The notes: generated from the letters alone by a model not told the origin. Positions 54,142-62,654 are shown, counted from the stretch's first letter. The stretch: DNA of 64,000 bases from UBA1413 sp037447215 (GCA_037447215.1 JBBIHB010000004.1:71653-135652); one strand, 5' to 3'. Numbers and translations: made by a program.

Positions 54142-54550
54142 TCAATAGGTTACCAGCGGTGGAAGTTGTTTTGCCTGATCAATAAAATCTTTAACCTGGC
54201 TCAGCGCAGGAACTGCCCTGGTAATTTTTTTCTGAGCCTGCACTTCAACAAGTTTTGCATGAAGGTTCTCAGGATTTCTGTTCTTGAGCTCCTTGACGGT
54301 ATCAACACCAGCAGCCTCAAGAAGTTCTGAAAATTGAGTCCCGATACCTTTGATCCTGAATAAGTCAGCCATATTAACCCAGGTTAAGATTTTCCCCTCA
54401 TCAATACCGGTAGCTTCAGCAAGGGCTTTTCTTCCTGATTTTAAAGCTCCTTTTTCCAATAGACCTTCTACGGTATTAATACCCGCACCAGCCAGTTTTT
54501 CAGAAAAAACTGGTCCAATTCCCTCTATTTCCGAAATTTTTTTTTCCCAT
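54142..54550 (-). CDS. DUF4332 protein, apparently frameshifted in a poly-A tract
   Basis: The main frame (stop at 54142) reads as two helix-hairpin-helix-like DUF4332 units, ISEIEGIGPVFSEKLAGAG and LFRIKGIGTQFSELLEAAG, followed by a helical tail. No ATG lies in that frame before the first unit. An ATG at 54550 (minus strand) sits just upstream but in another frame, separated by a run of nine A. Removing one A gives MGKKISEIEGIGPVF and a 135-residue protein starting as the family normally does. Either the read has one extra base, the gene is frameshifted, or slippage restores the frame. DUF4332 proteins are thought to bind DNA or protein through HhH motifs; the role is unknown. A good terminator follows. 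Confidence 0.75.
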
Positions 54551-54658
54551 GATGTACAAAATTAGATTCATGTAAATTTCTGTAAAATTTTTAAATAAAT
54601 GTAGCATCGGTTTAAAAATATTTTTTTCTCATCCAACGGAAAAAAATTCAAATAGAAT

Positions 54659-54666
54659 TACTTTTG
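54659..54666 (+). promoter_or_regulatory. Putative -7 box for the HerA-like gene
   Basis: TACTTTTG (consensus TAnnTTTG) lies 28 bases upstream of the ATG at 54694. Confidence 0.5.
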
Positions 54667-54693
54667 CATTAAACCAATAAAAAAAAAACCAAC

Positions 54694-56295
54694 ATGGATT
54701 TGAAAGAAAGATTTGTAAACAGCATCAAGGCAGGATACACTTTTAAAGGAGATTCAATTCTTTTAGGTTCAGCAATTCTGAACGGTGATCAGGAAACCGG
54801 TTGTCAGGTGAGGGTTCCGCTCCGTTCATTTAACCGGCATGGTTTGATTGCCGGTGCTACGGGTACCGGGAAAACCAAAACTTTGCAGGTAATTGCCGAA
54901 GAACTTTCGATGGCAGGGGTACCCACGCTTTTAATGGATGTAAAAGGCGATCTCAGTGGAATAGCGGCTCCCGGTATCAAAAATGCAATCATCGAAAAAC
55001 GTGCTTCATTAATTGGAATGGATTGGATTGGCAAAGGGTTCCCATCTGAATTATTGACAATTTCAGGTGAACCCGGAGTAAGGCTGAGAGCAACAGTTTC
55101 GGAGTTTGGCCCGATGCTTCTTGCAAAAATTCTTGACCTGAACGACAATCAGACTGGTGTACTTTCGATGATTTTTAAATATTGTGACGATAAAGGTCTT
55201 CCCCTGCTCGATATGAAAGACTTGAAAACGGTTATTCGTTATATCCAGGAAGAAGGAAAATCTGACTTCCTGAAAGAATATGGCTATTTCCAGGTTGCCT
55301 CTGTCGGAACAATTATGAGGAATATTTCGAGCCTCGAACAACAAGGGGCAAACCGCTTTTTCGGGGAACCTTCGTTTGATATATTTGATCTTATGCGTAC
55401 TGACGATCAGGGAAGAGGCATGGCCAACATACTCAGAATTGTTGATATTCAAAGTAATACAACAATGTTTTCAACCTTTATGCTTTGCCTGCTTGCTGAG
55501 ATTTTCCAGAAAATGCCAGAAAAGGGGGACTCAGATCAACCCGAACTGGTCATTTTCTTTGATGAAGCGCACCTGATATTTAAGAATGCTACTAAAACAT
55601 TGCTCGACCAGTTTGAAACCACTATTAAACTGATCCGCTCCAAAGGTGTTGGGATATTTCTGATCACACAATCGCCCGATGATATCCCTGCTTCTATATT
55701 AGGGCAACTTGGTTTAAAAGTGCAACATTCATTAAGGGCTTTTACAGCCAAAGACCGAAAAGCCATTAAATCGGCATCGGAAAACTATCCGATTTCGGAA
55801 TTCTACAAAGCCGATGAGCTGATAACCATGATGGGTACTGGCGAAGCCATGGTTACAGGACTTGACGAAAAAGGCAGGCCAACCCCGCTTGTACACACGC
55901 TCATCAGGCCTCCAATGTCGAGAATGGACATACTTTCAGGTGATGAAATTAACAACATGGTTGAATCATCAAGGCTTGTGAAGAAGTATAATAAGGAAAT
56001 TGATCGCGAAAGTGCACATGAATTATTGCTCGAAAGAATTGAAGAGGTTCAGAACATTGGTAATCAGAAGTCTGAAAGGGAATCCCGAAGTGATCAGGCT
56101 ACCACAACTCCTTCACGCAGAGCTACAAAAGAAACAGGTATGTTTGAAAAAATAATGAAAAGCCCTGTAACTACTACAATTGCCAGAGAAGTTACGCGTG
56201 GATTTCTTGGCGTACTCGGACTTAAAACTATCGGTACACTTGCCAGGGCTTCAACCAAAACACGAAGAACAAGTACATCACGAAAAAATAAATGA
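54694..56295 (+). CDS. HerA/FtsK-like ATPase of the DUF853 (YjgR) family
   Basis: A 533-residue P-loop ATPase. Walker A is GLIAGATGTGKTKTL near residue 53, and Walker B is LVIFFDEAHLIF, followed by the sensor region GIFLITQSPDDIPASILGQLGLKVQHSLRAFTAKD. The family opening LLGSAILNGDQETGCQVRVPLRSFNRHG is intact. It has no membrane helix. A basic, low-complexity tail (RRTSTSRKNK) ends the protein. DUF853 proteins are related to HerA helicases but have no settled function; a DNA-related role is possible. It is monocistronic, with its own -7 box and a strong terminator. Confidence 0.9.
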   Translation: MDLKERFVNSIKAGYTFKGDSILLGSAILNGDQETGCQVRVPLRSFNRHGLIAGATGTGKTKTLQVIAEELSMAGVPTLLMDVKGDLSGIAAPGIKNAIIEKRASLIGMDWIGKGFPSELLTISGEPGVRLRATVSEFGPMLLAKILDLNDNQTGVLSMIFKYCDDKGLPLLDMKDLKTVIRYIQEEGKSDFLKEYGYFQVASVGTIMRNISSLEQQGANRFFGEPSFDIFDLMRTDDQGRGMANILRIVDIQSNTTMFSTFMLCLLAEIFQKMPEKGDSDQPELVIFFDEAHLIFKNATKTLLDQFETTIKLIRSKGVGIFLITQSPDDIPASILGQLGLKVQHSLRAFTAKDRKAIKSASENYPISEFYKADELITMMGTGEAMVTGLDEKGRPTPLVHTLIRPPMSRMDILSGDEINNMVESSRLVKKYNKEIDRESAHELLLERIEEVQNIGNQKSERESRSDQATTTPSRRATKETGMFEKIMKSPVTTTIAREVTRGFLGVLGLKTIGTLARASTKTRRTSTSRKNK

Positions 56296-56338
56296 TACAA
56301 ACAAAAAATGCAGCAGTTGCTGCATTTTTTGTTTGTAT
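56295..56338. terminator. Bidirectional terminator between convergent genes
   Basis: A perfect 21-bp inverted repeat (56295-56315 and 56318-56338) is separated by only two bases. The GC-rich tip (GCAGCA/TGCTGC) is flanked by A6 on one side and T6 on the other, so it works in both directions. It starts on the last base of the HerA-like stop and lies 12 bases before the convergent stop at 56351. Confidence 0.9.
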
Positions 56339-56350
56339 AGGACTTTAAAA

Positions 56351-56722
56351 CTAATTTCGTATCATCAATTTTGAAGTTCGGGTAATGTTACTATCGGAAA
56401 CAATCCGCAGCAGGTAAACACCATTGGGAACATTTTCAAGAACAATCTGATGTTTTGTTACAGGAGTCTGAAATCGTTTGGCAAAAATTACAGCACCGGC
56501 AATATTTGTTATCCTTAGTTCTTGTATTGCCTGATTATTGACTTCAATATTTACACGCTTATCGGTTACGGGATTGGGAAAGATTTTTACATCCTGATTG
56601 CCTATGACATCACTTGAAGAAGTGCCAATCACCTCGTTGCCTGAGGCCTGCCATCCGCCAGTCTGTGCATCCAAACCCGAATATCCCCAAAACACAAGTA
56701 ATATCAAAAATAGAAGTTTCAT
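56351..56722 (-). CDS. Small exported protein made almost wholly of a T9SS sorting domain
   Basis: From the ATG at 56722 the product is 123 residues: a signal peptide (LLFLILLVFWGYSGLDAQ), about 25 residues of linker, and then a complete type A T9SS C-terminal sorting domain (VKIFPNPVTDKRVNIEV... ELRITNIAGAVIF... ENVPNGVYLLRIVSDSNITRTSKLMIR). This domain normally directs large secreted proteins through the type IX system to the cell surface. No cargo domain is visible, so this is either a truncated remnant, a small surface protein or a decoy. It also shows that the organism probably has a T9SS. It lies 68 bases after kdsB. Confidence 0.85.
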   Translation of the reverse strand: MKLLFLILLVFWGYSGLDAQTGGWQASGNEVIGTSSSDVIGNQDVKIFPNPVTDKRVNIEVNNQAIQELRITNIAGAVIFAKRFQTPVTKHQIVLENVPNGVYLLRIVSDSNITRTSKLMIRN

Positions 56723-56790
56723 CAAATTATCAATATTTCAGACACTCAATATTTCAAAAATAGTGCCTTTTTTTCGTTTAAGGCGATTTA

Positions 56791-57528
56791 TTATGAAAAA
56801 AGTTTCACCGCATGTTCCAGATCTTCAGGAGTATCAATTCCAAAACTCAGATATTCAGTTACAGCAGTTTTTATTCGAAATCCATTTTCGAGCCACCTGA
56901 GCTGTTCCAGAGATTCAGCAACTTCAAGTTTTCCCGGTTTCAACCGGGTTATACTTTGTAAAATGTCCTTCCTGTAAGCATAAATTCCAACATGAGCCCA
57001 ATAATCAGCTGTTTCGAGCCATGTCGATGGTTCGGCATCCCTGAAAAATGGTATTACAGCCCTGCTGAAATATAATGCCCTGTTTTCAGTATCGACTACC
57101 ACTTTTGGTTTGTTTGGGTCACACAATTCTTCATAATTGATTATTTTCTTTATCAGTGTGGCAATTTCAACCTCCTCCGAAAAACTAGTGGTCAATTGAC
57201 GAATTTGTTCCGGATGAATAAACGGTTCATCTCCCTGAATGTTTACCACAACATCAAAACCATGTTCCAAAGAAATTTTCAGGGCAGCCTCAGCACATCG
57301 GTCAGTGCCGCTCCGGTGGTTTGATGAAGTTAAAACTGCCTTACCGCCGAAGGATTGAACCGAATCGCATATTTCTTCATTATCGGTGGCCACCCAAACC
57401 TGATCAAGTGCCATCGATGTACGTTCATATACCCACTGTATCATCGGTTTCGATCCGATTAATGCCAAAGGTTTACCCGGAAACCGGGTAGAATGGTAAC
57501 GGGCAGGAATAATACCAATAAACCTCAT
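56791..57528 (-). CDS. kdsB: 3-deoxy-manno-octulosonate cytidylyltransferase
   Basis: KdsB makes CMP-Kdo for the LPS inner core. The 245-residue protein has the start IGIIPARYHSTRFPGKPLALIGSKPMIQWVYE, VVNIQGDEPFIHPEQI, and VGIYAYRKDILQSITRLKPGKLEVAESLEQLRWLENGF, all typical. It is transcribed away from the sigma-54 activator, with its own -7 box. It fits with lptC and lptE elsewhere in the window in showing LPS production. Confidence 0.97.
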   Translation of the reverse strand: MRFIGIIPARYHSTRFPGKPLALIGSKPMIQWVYERTSMALDQVWVATDNEEICDSVQSFGGKAVLTSSNHRSGTDRCAEAALKISLEHGFDVVVNIQGDEPFIHPEQIRQLTTSFSEEVEIATLIKKIINYEELCDPNKPKVVVDTENRALYFSRAVIPFFRDAEPSTWLETADYWAHVGIYAYRKDILQSITRLKPGKLEVAESLEQLRWLENGFRIKTAVTEYLSFGIDTPEDLEHAVKLFS

Positions 57529-57542
57529 AACAAGAGTTTTTG

Positions 57543-57550
57543 CAAATATA
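57543..57550 (-). promoter_or_regulatory. Putative -7 box for kdsB
   Basis: The minus strand reads TATATTTG (consensus TAnnTTTG) 14 bases upstream of the kdsB ATG, predicting a leader of only about 8 bases. Confidence 0.45.
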
Positions 57551-57613
57551 GAGGTTCATAACCAAAAAATGGATATTTCAAAAAATGTCTGAAAAATTCA
57601 ACCCGAAAAGTTG

Positions 57614-57621
57614 TAAATTTG
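57614..57621 (+). promoter_or_regulatory. Putative -7 box for the sigma-54 activator operon
   Basis: TAAATTTG matches TAnnTTTG and lies 20 bases before the ATG at 57642. It falls inside the longest possible frame, which supports the downstream start. Confidence 0.55.
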
Positions 57622-57641
57622 CAGACTTTTTAAGCATAAAA

Positions 57642-58874
57642 ATGGATGTACAGGGAATAAAGCAAAGGTTTGGAATTATCGGGAATGCCCCGGGACTGAA
57701 CCGTGCTATTGAGGTGGCAGTTCAGGTGGCGCCAACCGATCTTTCGGTACTGATAACCGGCGAAAGCGGAACAGGTAAGGAAATATTTCCCCAGATCATT
57801 CACCAGCATTCAATTCGCAAGCATGGAAAATACATTGCCGTAAATTGCGGTGCAATTCCTGAAGGTACGATTGATTCTGAACTCTTTGGCCATGAAAAAG
57901 GCTCATTTACAGGAGCTTTGGCCGACAGAAAAGGTTATTTTGAAGAAGCCGACGGCGGAACCATTTTTCTGGATGAAATCGGAGAATTACCCCTTGCAAC
58001 CCAGGTCAGACTTTTAAGGGTTCTCGAGACAGGCGAATTTATAAAAGTTGGATCCTCAAAAATGCTAAAGACCAATGTTCGTGTTATTGCAGCTACCAAT
58101 GTTGACCTTCCTGCCGCCATTCAGCAGGGAAAGTTCAGGGAGGATTTATATTACCGGTTAAATACCGTTCCAATAACCATACCGCCCCTCAGGCAGCGGC
58201 CTGATGATATTTACCTGCTCTTCCGGAAATTTGCAAGCGATTTTGCCGATAAATACCGTATGCCTTCTATCCGCCTTGATGAAGAAGCCCGTCAGCTACT
58301 TATATCATACAGCTGGCCAGGAAACGTAAGACAATTGAAAAACATTACAGAACAAATTTCAATAATAGAACAGAACCGTGAGATATCAGCCAATATGCTG
58401 AAAACTTACCTCCCGGTATCAAACTCTACCAACCTTCCGGCCCTTTTTATAAATTCGGGCGAAAAAACATTTGGAAGCGAGCGCGAAATCCTTTATCAGG
58501 TATTGTTTGATATGAAGAAAGATATGATTGACCTGAAAAAACTGGTACTCGATCTGATGCATGAGCGTGAAGAGATTCATGTGGCAGATGAGAATGCCCA
58601 GATCATCAGAAAGCTTTATCAAAATGATAATATCGAGTTGGTTACGGAAAAAAAACAAACCTCTCCCATTACCATTGATAACTTCGACAAAGATGATATT
58701 CTTGATACCGAGGAATTTATTGAAGAATCGCTTTCTCTCGAAGATAAGGAAATTGAACTCATCCAAAAAGCACTTGAAAAACATAACGGAAAACGTAAAC
58801 TTGCAGCTCACGAGCTAGGAATATCAGAAAGAACGCTTTACAGAAAAATTAAAGAATATAATATTGAGGGGTAA
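57642..58874 (+). CDS. Sigma-54 dependent transcriptional activator without receiver domain
   Basis: A 410-residue bacterial enhancer-binding protein. It begins almost directly with the AAA+ domain: Walker A ITGESGTGKEIF, the sigma-54 contact loop HEKGSFTGALADRKG (GSFTGA instead of GAFTGA), Walker B GGTIFLDEIGELPL and the arginine finger region. A ~110-residue acidic, poorly conserved stretch leads to a Fis-type helix-turn-helix (NGKRKLAAHELGISERTLYRKIKEYNIEG). There is no receiver, GAF or PAS domain to sense a signal. The ATG at 57642 (MDVQGIKQRFGIIGN) is chosen over the one at 57585, because a -7 box lies between them. Targets are unknown; lptE follows immediately. Confidence 0.92.
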   Translation: MDVQGIKQRFGIIGNAPGLNRAIEVAVQVAPTDLSVLITGESGTGKEIFPQIIHQHSIRKHGKYIAVNCGAIPEGTIDSELFGHEKGSFTGALADRKGYFEEADGGTIFLDEIGELPLATQVRLLRVLETGEFIKVGSSKMLKTNVRVIAATNVDLPAAIQQGKFREDLYYRLNTVPITIPPLRQRPDDIYLLFRKFASDFADKYRMPSIRLDEEARQLLISYSWPGNVRQLKNITEQISIIEQNREISANMLKTYLPVSNSTNLPALFINSGEKTFGSEREILYQVLFDMKKDMIDLKKLVLDLMHEREEIHVADENAQIIRKLYQNDNIELVTEKKQTSPITIDNFDKDDILDTEEFIEESLSLEDKEIELIQKALEKHNGKRKLAAHELGISERTLYRKIKEYNIEG

Positions 58875-58878
58875 AAGA

Positions 58879-59409
58879 ATGGTTAACGCGGGCAAAATAT
58901 ATACATATGGTGTAATCAGAATTATTTTCCCGGTAATATTTCTGTTAGCCCCTGCTTGCAAAATATCTTACACGTTTACCGGGGCAAGTATTGCACCCGA
59001 TGTAAAAACATTTTCGGTATATCACTTTCCCAACCGGGCACGACTTGTTAACCCAACCCTTAGCACTGATTTTACTGAAAAACTGAAAGAAAAACTGCTA
59101 AAGCAATCTTCGTTGCGCGAAATTACCGAAAACGGTGACCTGATTTTCGAAGGTCAGATTACAGAATATGAAGTTCGCCCGATGGCTATTCAGAAAGAAG
59201 ATATGGCTGCACAGAACAGGCTTACCATTGGTATCCGGTTAAAATTCACAAACAATCGCGATCATGAACAAGATTTCGACAGGACTTTCACTGCTTATGA
59301 AGATTTCCCAAGTACCCTGAGCCTGAACGATGTTGAAAGCAGTATTGTACCCGATATAATTGAAAAATTATTGGATGATATTTTTAATGCAACTATTGCC
59401 AATTGGTAA
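58879..59409 (+). CDS. lptE: LPS assembly lipoprotein LptE-like
   Basis: A 176-residue lipoprotein. The signal peptide ends in LLAPAC, a plausible lipobox. The mature part has the Bacteroidota LptE layout: KISYTFTGASIAPDVKTFSVYHFPNRARLVNPTLSTDFTEKLKEKLL, then DLIFEGQITEYEVRPMAI and NRLTIGIRLKFTN. LptE is the plug partner of LptD in the outer membrane. The frame starts at a TTG (58864) overlapping the previous gene, but the ATG at 58879 is preceded by GAGGGG and is preferred. The TPR-like gene starts on the very next base after its stop. Confidence 0.85.
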   Translation: MVNAGKIYTYGVIRIIFPVIFLLAPACKISYTFTGASIAPDVKTFSVYHFPNRARLVNPTLSTDFTEKLKEKLLKQSSLREITENGDLIFEGQITEYEVRPMAIQKEDMAAQNRLTIGIRLKFTNNRDHEQDFDRTFTAYEDFPSTLSLNDVESSIVPDIIEKLLDDIFNATIANW

Positions 59410-60018
59410 ATGAACATTACCCATTTTACGAAATACCTGAAAAATCCTGGATTACTGAACGAGAATACACTTCAGGAAGTAAAAATGCTGGTTAAAGAAT
59501 ACCCTGCTTTCGACCTTGGCTGGGCAATTCTACTGAAAAATCTGAAAAACCTCAATATGGATGAATATGAACAGATATTGCCTGAAGTTGCACTCAGAAT
59601 ATGGGACAGGAAATGGCTAAAAAAATATCTTGAATTTCCCTCCGACATTCAGCAAACTGAAAAAATACCCTATCTGTCTATTGATGATTATTCCTTGGAA
59701 AGCCTTGAAAATCCCATTCAGAACAATCAGAAAAAACAAGCGGGCAAGATGACACTGATTGAAAATTTTCTGGCGAATGGGGGAAAGTTTGAACGCAAAT
59801 CCGAAAGTAATTCCGGATTAGACCATTCCGATCTTTCAGAAAAAGCATCCGAAGAAAACGATGATATTGTAACAGAGACATTTGCGAATATTTTATTCAG
59901 CCAGGGCAATTACGAAAAAGCGATAGAAGCTTTTAAAAAATTAAGTTTGAAATTTCCGGAAAAAAGTATTTACTTTGCAGCCCGCATTGAAGAAATTCAA
60001 TTCAAACTGAAACGTTAA
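59410..60018 (+). CDS. TPR-like protein between lptE and secG
   Basis: A 202-residue cytosolic protein with no family I can name. Helical throughout, its C-terminus has a TPR-like pair (ETFANILFSQGNYEKAIEAFKKLSLKFPEKSIYFAARIEEIQFKLK). The middle is acidic and lacks conserved motifs. It starts directly after the lptE stop and ends 11 bases before secG, an arrangement I recall as common in Bacteroidota; the role in export or LPS assembly is only suggested by context. Confidence 0.75.
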   Translation: MNITHFTKYLKNPGLLNENTLQEVKMLVKEYPAFDLGWAILLKNLKNLNMDEYEQILPEVALRIWDRKWLKKYLEFPSDIQQTEKIPYLSIDDYSLESLENPIQNNQKKQAGKMTLIENFLANGGKFERKSESNSGLDHSDLSEKASEENDDIVTETFANILFSQGNYEKAIEAFKKLSLKFPEKSIYFAARIEEIQFKLKR

Positions 60019-60029
60019 AATATTTTGAT

Positions 60030-60380
60030 ATGTACACTTTAATTACTGTATTGATATTTATTATTTGCGTTTTGCTGGTTCTTATTGTGCTGGTTCAAAA
60101 CTCAAAAGGTGGTGGTTTGGCAAGTAATTTCCAGGCATCCACCCAGGTAATGGGCGTCCGTAAAACAGCCGATTTTCTAGAAAAAGCAACATGGACACTT
60201 GCAGGCGCACTATTGGTACTCTCCATTATAGGATCTGCAGTTATTCCAAGGGGCCAGACAGGTGTTGAGCGTTCAATGGTTCAGGAACAGATTCAGAATG
60301 TACCTGATCCGACGCAAATACCAGTATTCCCTAATCCTTCAGGCGAAAGCCAGGCCAGCACACAGGATACGACCAACTAA
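60030..60380 (+). CDS. secG: Preprotein translocase subunit SecG
   Basis: The 116-residue protein has two membrane helices (about 3-22 and 57-73), separated by the conserved cytosolic loop LVQNSKGGGLASNFQASTQVMGVRKTADFLEKATW. SecG assists SecYE-mediated protein export. The Ser/Gln/Pro-rich tail of ~40 residues is typical in this phylum. A terminator follows. Confidence 0.95.
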   Translation: MYTLITVLIFIICVLLVLIVLVQNSKGGGLASNFQASTQVMGVRKTADFLEKATWTLAGALLVLSIIGSAVIPRGQTGVERSMVQEQIQNVPDPTQIPVFPNPSGESQASTQDTTN

Positions 60381-60401
60381 TTATCATATGATATTGTTCT
60401 T

Positions 60402-60440
60402 TTTAAAGGCTGCTGAGTTTTTCAGTGGCCTTTTTCTTTT
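60402..60440 (+). terminator. Rho-independent terminator after secG
   Basis: GGC and CTGA pair with TCAG and GCC across a small internal mismatch, and the stem is followed by TTTTTCTTTTT. Confidence 0.75.
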
Positions 60441-60608
60441 TATATAACCACACTTGTGCATAAGTTTTGCTGTCATACTGTCATAAAGCAAAAAAATCTA
60501 TCTATACAACTGTATTTCAAATATTTAAATCAATAAACTTCTGACAATTCATACTCTTGAGGTGAAAAAATGTCGGCAGGAACATTAAAAAAGGGTGGTT
60601 TTTACATC

Positions 60609-60623
60609 TGGCACAAAATGTGA
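60609..60623 (+). promoter_or_regulatory. Possible sigma-54-like element before groES
   Basis: TGGCAC at 60609-60614 matches the -24 half of the sigma-54 consensus; with N10 spacing the -12 position reads GA in place of GC. It would start transcription about 47 bases before groES. This is a weak match. Confidence 0.25.
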
Positions 60624-60681
60624 AATGTGTCTGTGTCGATTTGAATAAATTTAATGTCAAACCAAAAAAAAGTTAAAGACA

Positions 60682-60960
60682 ATGGCAGAATTAAAAGGTA
60701 AAATCCTGGCAGGTAAAATCCTGGTACAACCACAGGAAGCCGAGACAAAAACGGCAAGCGGTATTATAATTCCAGACTCAGCAAAAGAAAAACCCCAAGT
60801 AGGGAATGTAGTCTTAGTTGGCGAATCGAAAAAAGATGAGCCGATGGAAGTAAAAACCGGTGATACTGTATTCTATGGTAAATATGCAGGAACTTCGCTG
60901 CAGATTGATGGAGTTGACTACTTGCTTATGTCGCAGAACGATGTTTTGTACATTCAGTAA
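60682..60960 (+). CDS. groES: Co-chaperonin GroES
   Basis: The 92-residue protein matches Cpn10 throughout: KILVQPQEAETKTASGIIIPDSAKEKPQVGNVV, including the mobile loop that docks on GroEL, and the C-terminal VDYLLMSQNDVLYIQ. It caps the GroEL cage. groEL begins 33 bases downstream. Confidence 0.98.
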   Translation: MAELKGKILAGKILVQPQEAETKTASGIIIPDSAKEKPQVGNVVLVGESKKDEPMEVKTGDTVFYGKYAGTSLQIDGVDYLLMSQNDVLYIQ

Positions 60961-60993
60961 ATCAGCAAATTAAAATTTAAAAAAGGAATAAAA

Positions 60994-62628
60994 ATGGCAA
61001 AAGAGATTAAAAACAATATCGAAGCAAGAGATTTGCTAAAGAAAGGTGTTGACCAATTGGCCAATACTGTAAAAGTGACCCTCGGTCCAAAAGGCCGCAA
61101 TGTTGTGATTGAGAAGAAATTTGGTGCGCCACAAATAAGCAAAGATGGTGTTACCGTAGCAAAAGAGATTGAGCTCGCCGACCCATATGAAAACCTGGGA
61201 GCACAGATGTTGAAAGAAGTTGCATCCAAAACCGGCGATGACGCTGGAGATGGGACCACCACTGCAACAGTATTGGCCCAGTCGATCGTAACCGTTGGTC
61301 TGAAAAACGTTGCAGCCGGCGCAAATCCGATGGACCTGAAACGTGGTATCGACAAAGCTGTTACCAAAGTGGTTGAAAGCCTCAAGGCCCAGTCGCAAAA
61401 TGTAGGCGACGATTATGCCAAAATTGAATCAGTAGCCAAAGTATCGGCCAACAACGACGATGCAATCGGCAAACTGATTGCCGAAGCAATGGAAAAAGTG
61501 CACAAGGAAGGTGTAATAACCATTGAACAATCAAAAGGCACAGATACTTATGTAGATGTGGTTGAAGGTATGCAATTCGACCGCGGCTACATTTCGCCTT
61601 ATTTTGTAACTGACACTGAAAAAATGGCAGCAGAACTGGACAATCCTTACATCCTGATCCACGACAAAAAGATCAGCACGATGAAAGACCTGCTTCCGGT
61701 TCTCGAACAGACTGCACAAAGCGGACGTCCATTGCTGATTATTGCCGAAGATGTTGACGGGGAAGCCCTGGCTACATTAGTTGTTAACCGCCTGCGTGGC
61801 GCACTAAAAGTAGCTGCTGTTAAAGCTCCCGGATTTGGCGATCGTCGCAAAGAAATGCTCGAAGATATTGCTGTACTTACCGGAGGTAATGTAATTACCG
61901 AAGAAAAAGGCATGAAACTGGAGCAGACAACCCTTGATATGCTGGGTGTTGCCGAGAAAGTAACCGTTGATAAGGAAAACACCACTATTGTTGGCGGACA
62001 GGGTAAAACTGAAAATATTAAGGCACGTGTCAACATGATCAAAAAACAGATTGAACTCACCACTTCAGATTACGATCGTGAAAAGTTGCAGGAACGCCTT
62101 GCTAAACTGGCCGGTGGGGTGGCTGTAATCTATGTTGGGGCCGCTTCGGAAGTCGAAATGAAAGAAAAGAAAGACCGCGTTGATGATGCACTGAGTGCTA
62201 CCCGTGCTGCTGTTGAAGAAGGTATCGTGCCTGGTGGCGGTGTTGCCTATGTGCGTGCTATTGATGCACTTGAAGGTCTAAAAGGTGAAAACGATGACGA
62301 AGAAACCGGGATCGAAATCATCAAACGTGCCATTGAAGAACCACTGCGTCAGATTGTTGAGAATGCCGGAAAAGAAGGTGCTGTTATTGTGCAGAAAGTT
62401 AAAGAAGGTAAAAACGATTTCGGATACAATGCACGCCTCGATATGTTCCAGAACCTTTATGAAGGGGGTGTAATCGATCCGGCTAAAGTTGCCCGTGTTG
62501 CACTTGAAAATGCTGCTTCAATCGCAGGAATGCTGCTCACCACCGAAGCAGTAATTGTTGAACAGAAAGAAGACAAACCTGCAATGCCTAACCCGGGAAT
62601 GGGTGGAGGTATGGGAGGTATGATGTAG
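60994..62628 (+). CDS. groEL: Chaperonin GroEL
   Basis: A 544-residue Cpn60. The ATP site motifs LGPKGRNVVIEKKFG and DDAGDGTTTATVLAQ, the apical substrate-binding region and the signature AAVEEGIVPGGGVAYVRA are intact, and the protein ends in a Gly-Met-rich tail (NPGMGGGMGGMM). It folds cytosolic proteins with GroES. One copy is seen here, with a terminator directly after it. Confidence 0.99.
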   Translation: MAKEIKNNIEARDLLKKGVDQLANTVKVTLGPKGRNVVIEKKFGAPQISKDGVTVAKEIELADPYENLGAQMLKEVASKTGDDAGDGTTTATVLAQSIVTVGLKNVAAGANPMDLKRGIDKAVTKVVESLKAQSQNVGDDYAKIESVAKVSANNDDAIGKLIAEAMEKVHKEGVITIEQSKGTDTYVDVVEGMQFDRGYISPYFVTDTEKMAAELDNPYILIHDKKISTMKDLLPVLEQTAQSGRPLLIIAEDVDGEALATLVVNRLRGALKVAAVKAPGFGDRRKEMLEDIAVLTGGNVITEEKGMKLEQTTLDMLGVAEKVTVDKENTTIVGGQGKTENIKARVNMIKKQIELTTSDYDREKLQERLAKLAGGVAVIYVGAASEVEMKEKKDRVDDALSATRAAVEEGIVPGGGVAYVRAIDALEGLKGENDDEETGIEIIKRAIEEPLRQIVENAGKEGAVIVQKVKEGKNDFGYNARLDMFQNLYEGGVIDPAKVARVALENAASIAGMLLTTEAVIVEQKEDKPAMPNPGMGGGMGGMM

Positions 62629-62654
62629 TACGCCATAACATTAGTATTTAATAA

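Larger units (their letters stand above)
60381..60681. other. Intergenic region upstream of groES
   Basis: This 301-base interval contains the secG terminator, a TGTCATA direct repeat (around 60470-60485) and a possible sigma-54-like element (60609-60623). I see no CIRCE operator (the TTAGCACTC/GAGTGCTAA pair is absent), so HrcA control by that element is not supported. No gene is seen. Confidence 0.6.

Noticed and set aside
60381..60681. Search for a CIRCE/HrcA operator before groES
   Set aside because: Neither half of the conserved inverted repeat is present.
61647..62063. 138-residue open frame antisense to groEL
   Set aside because: Shadow of a highly expressed gene; the translation is serine-rich with no motif.
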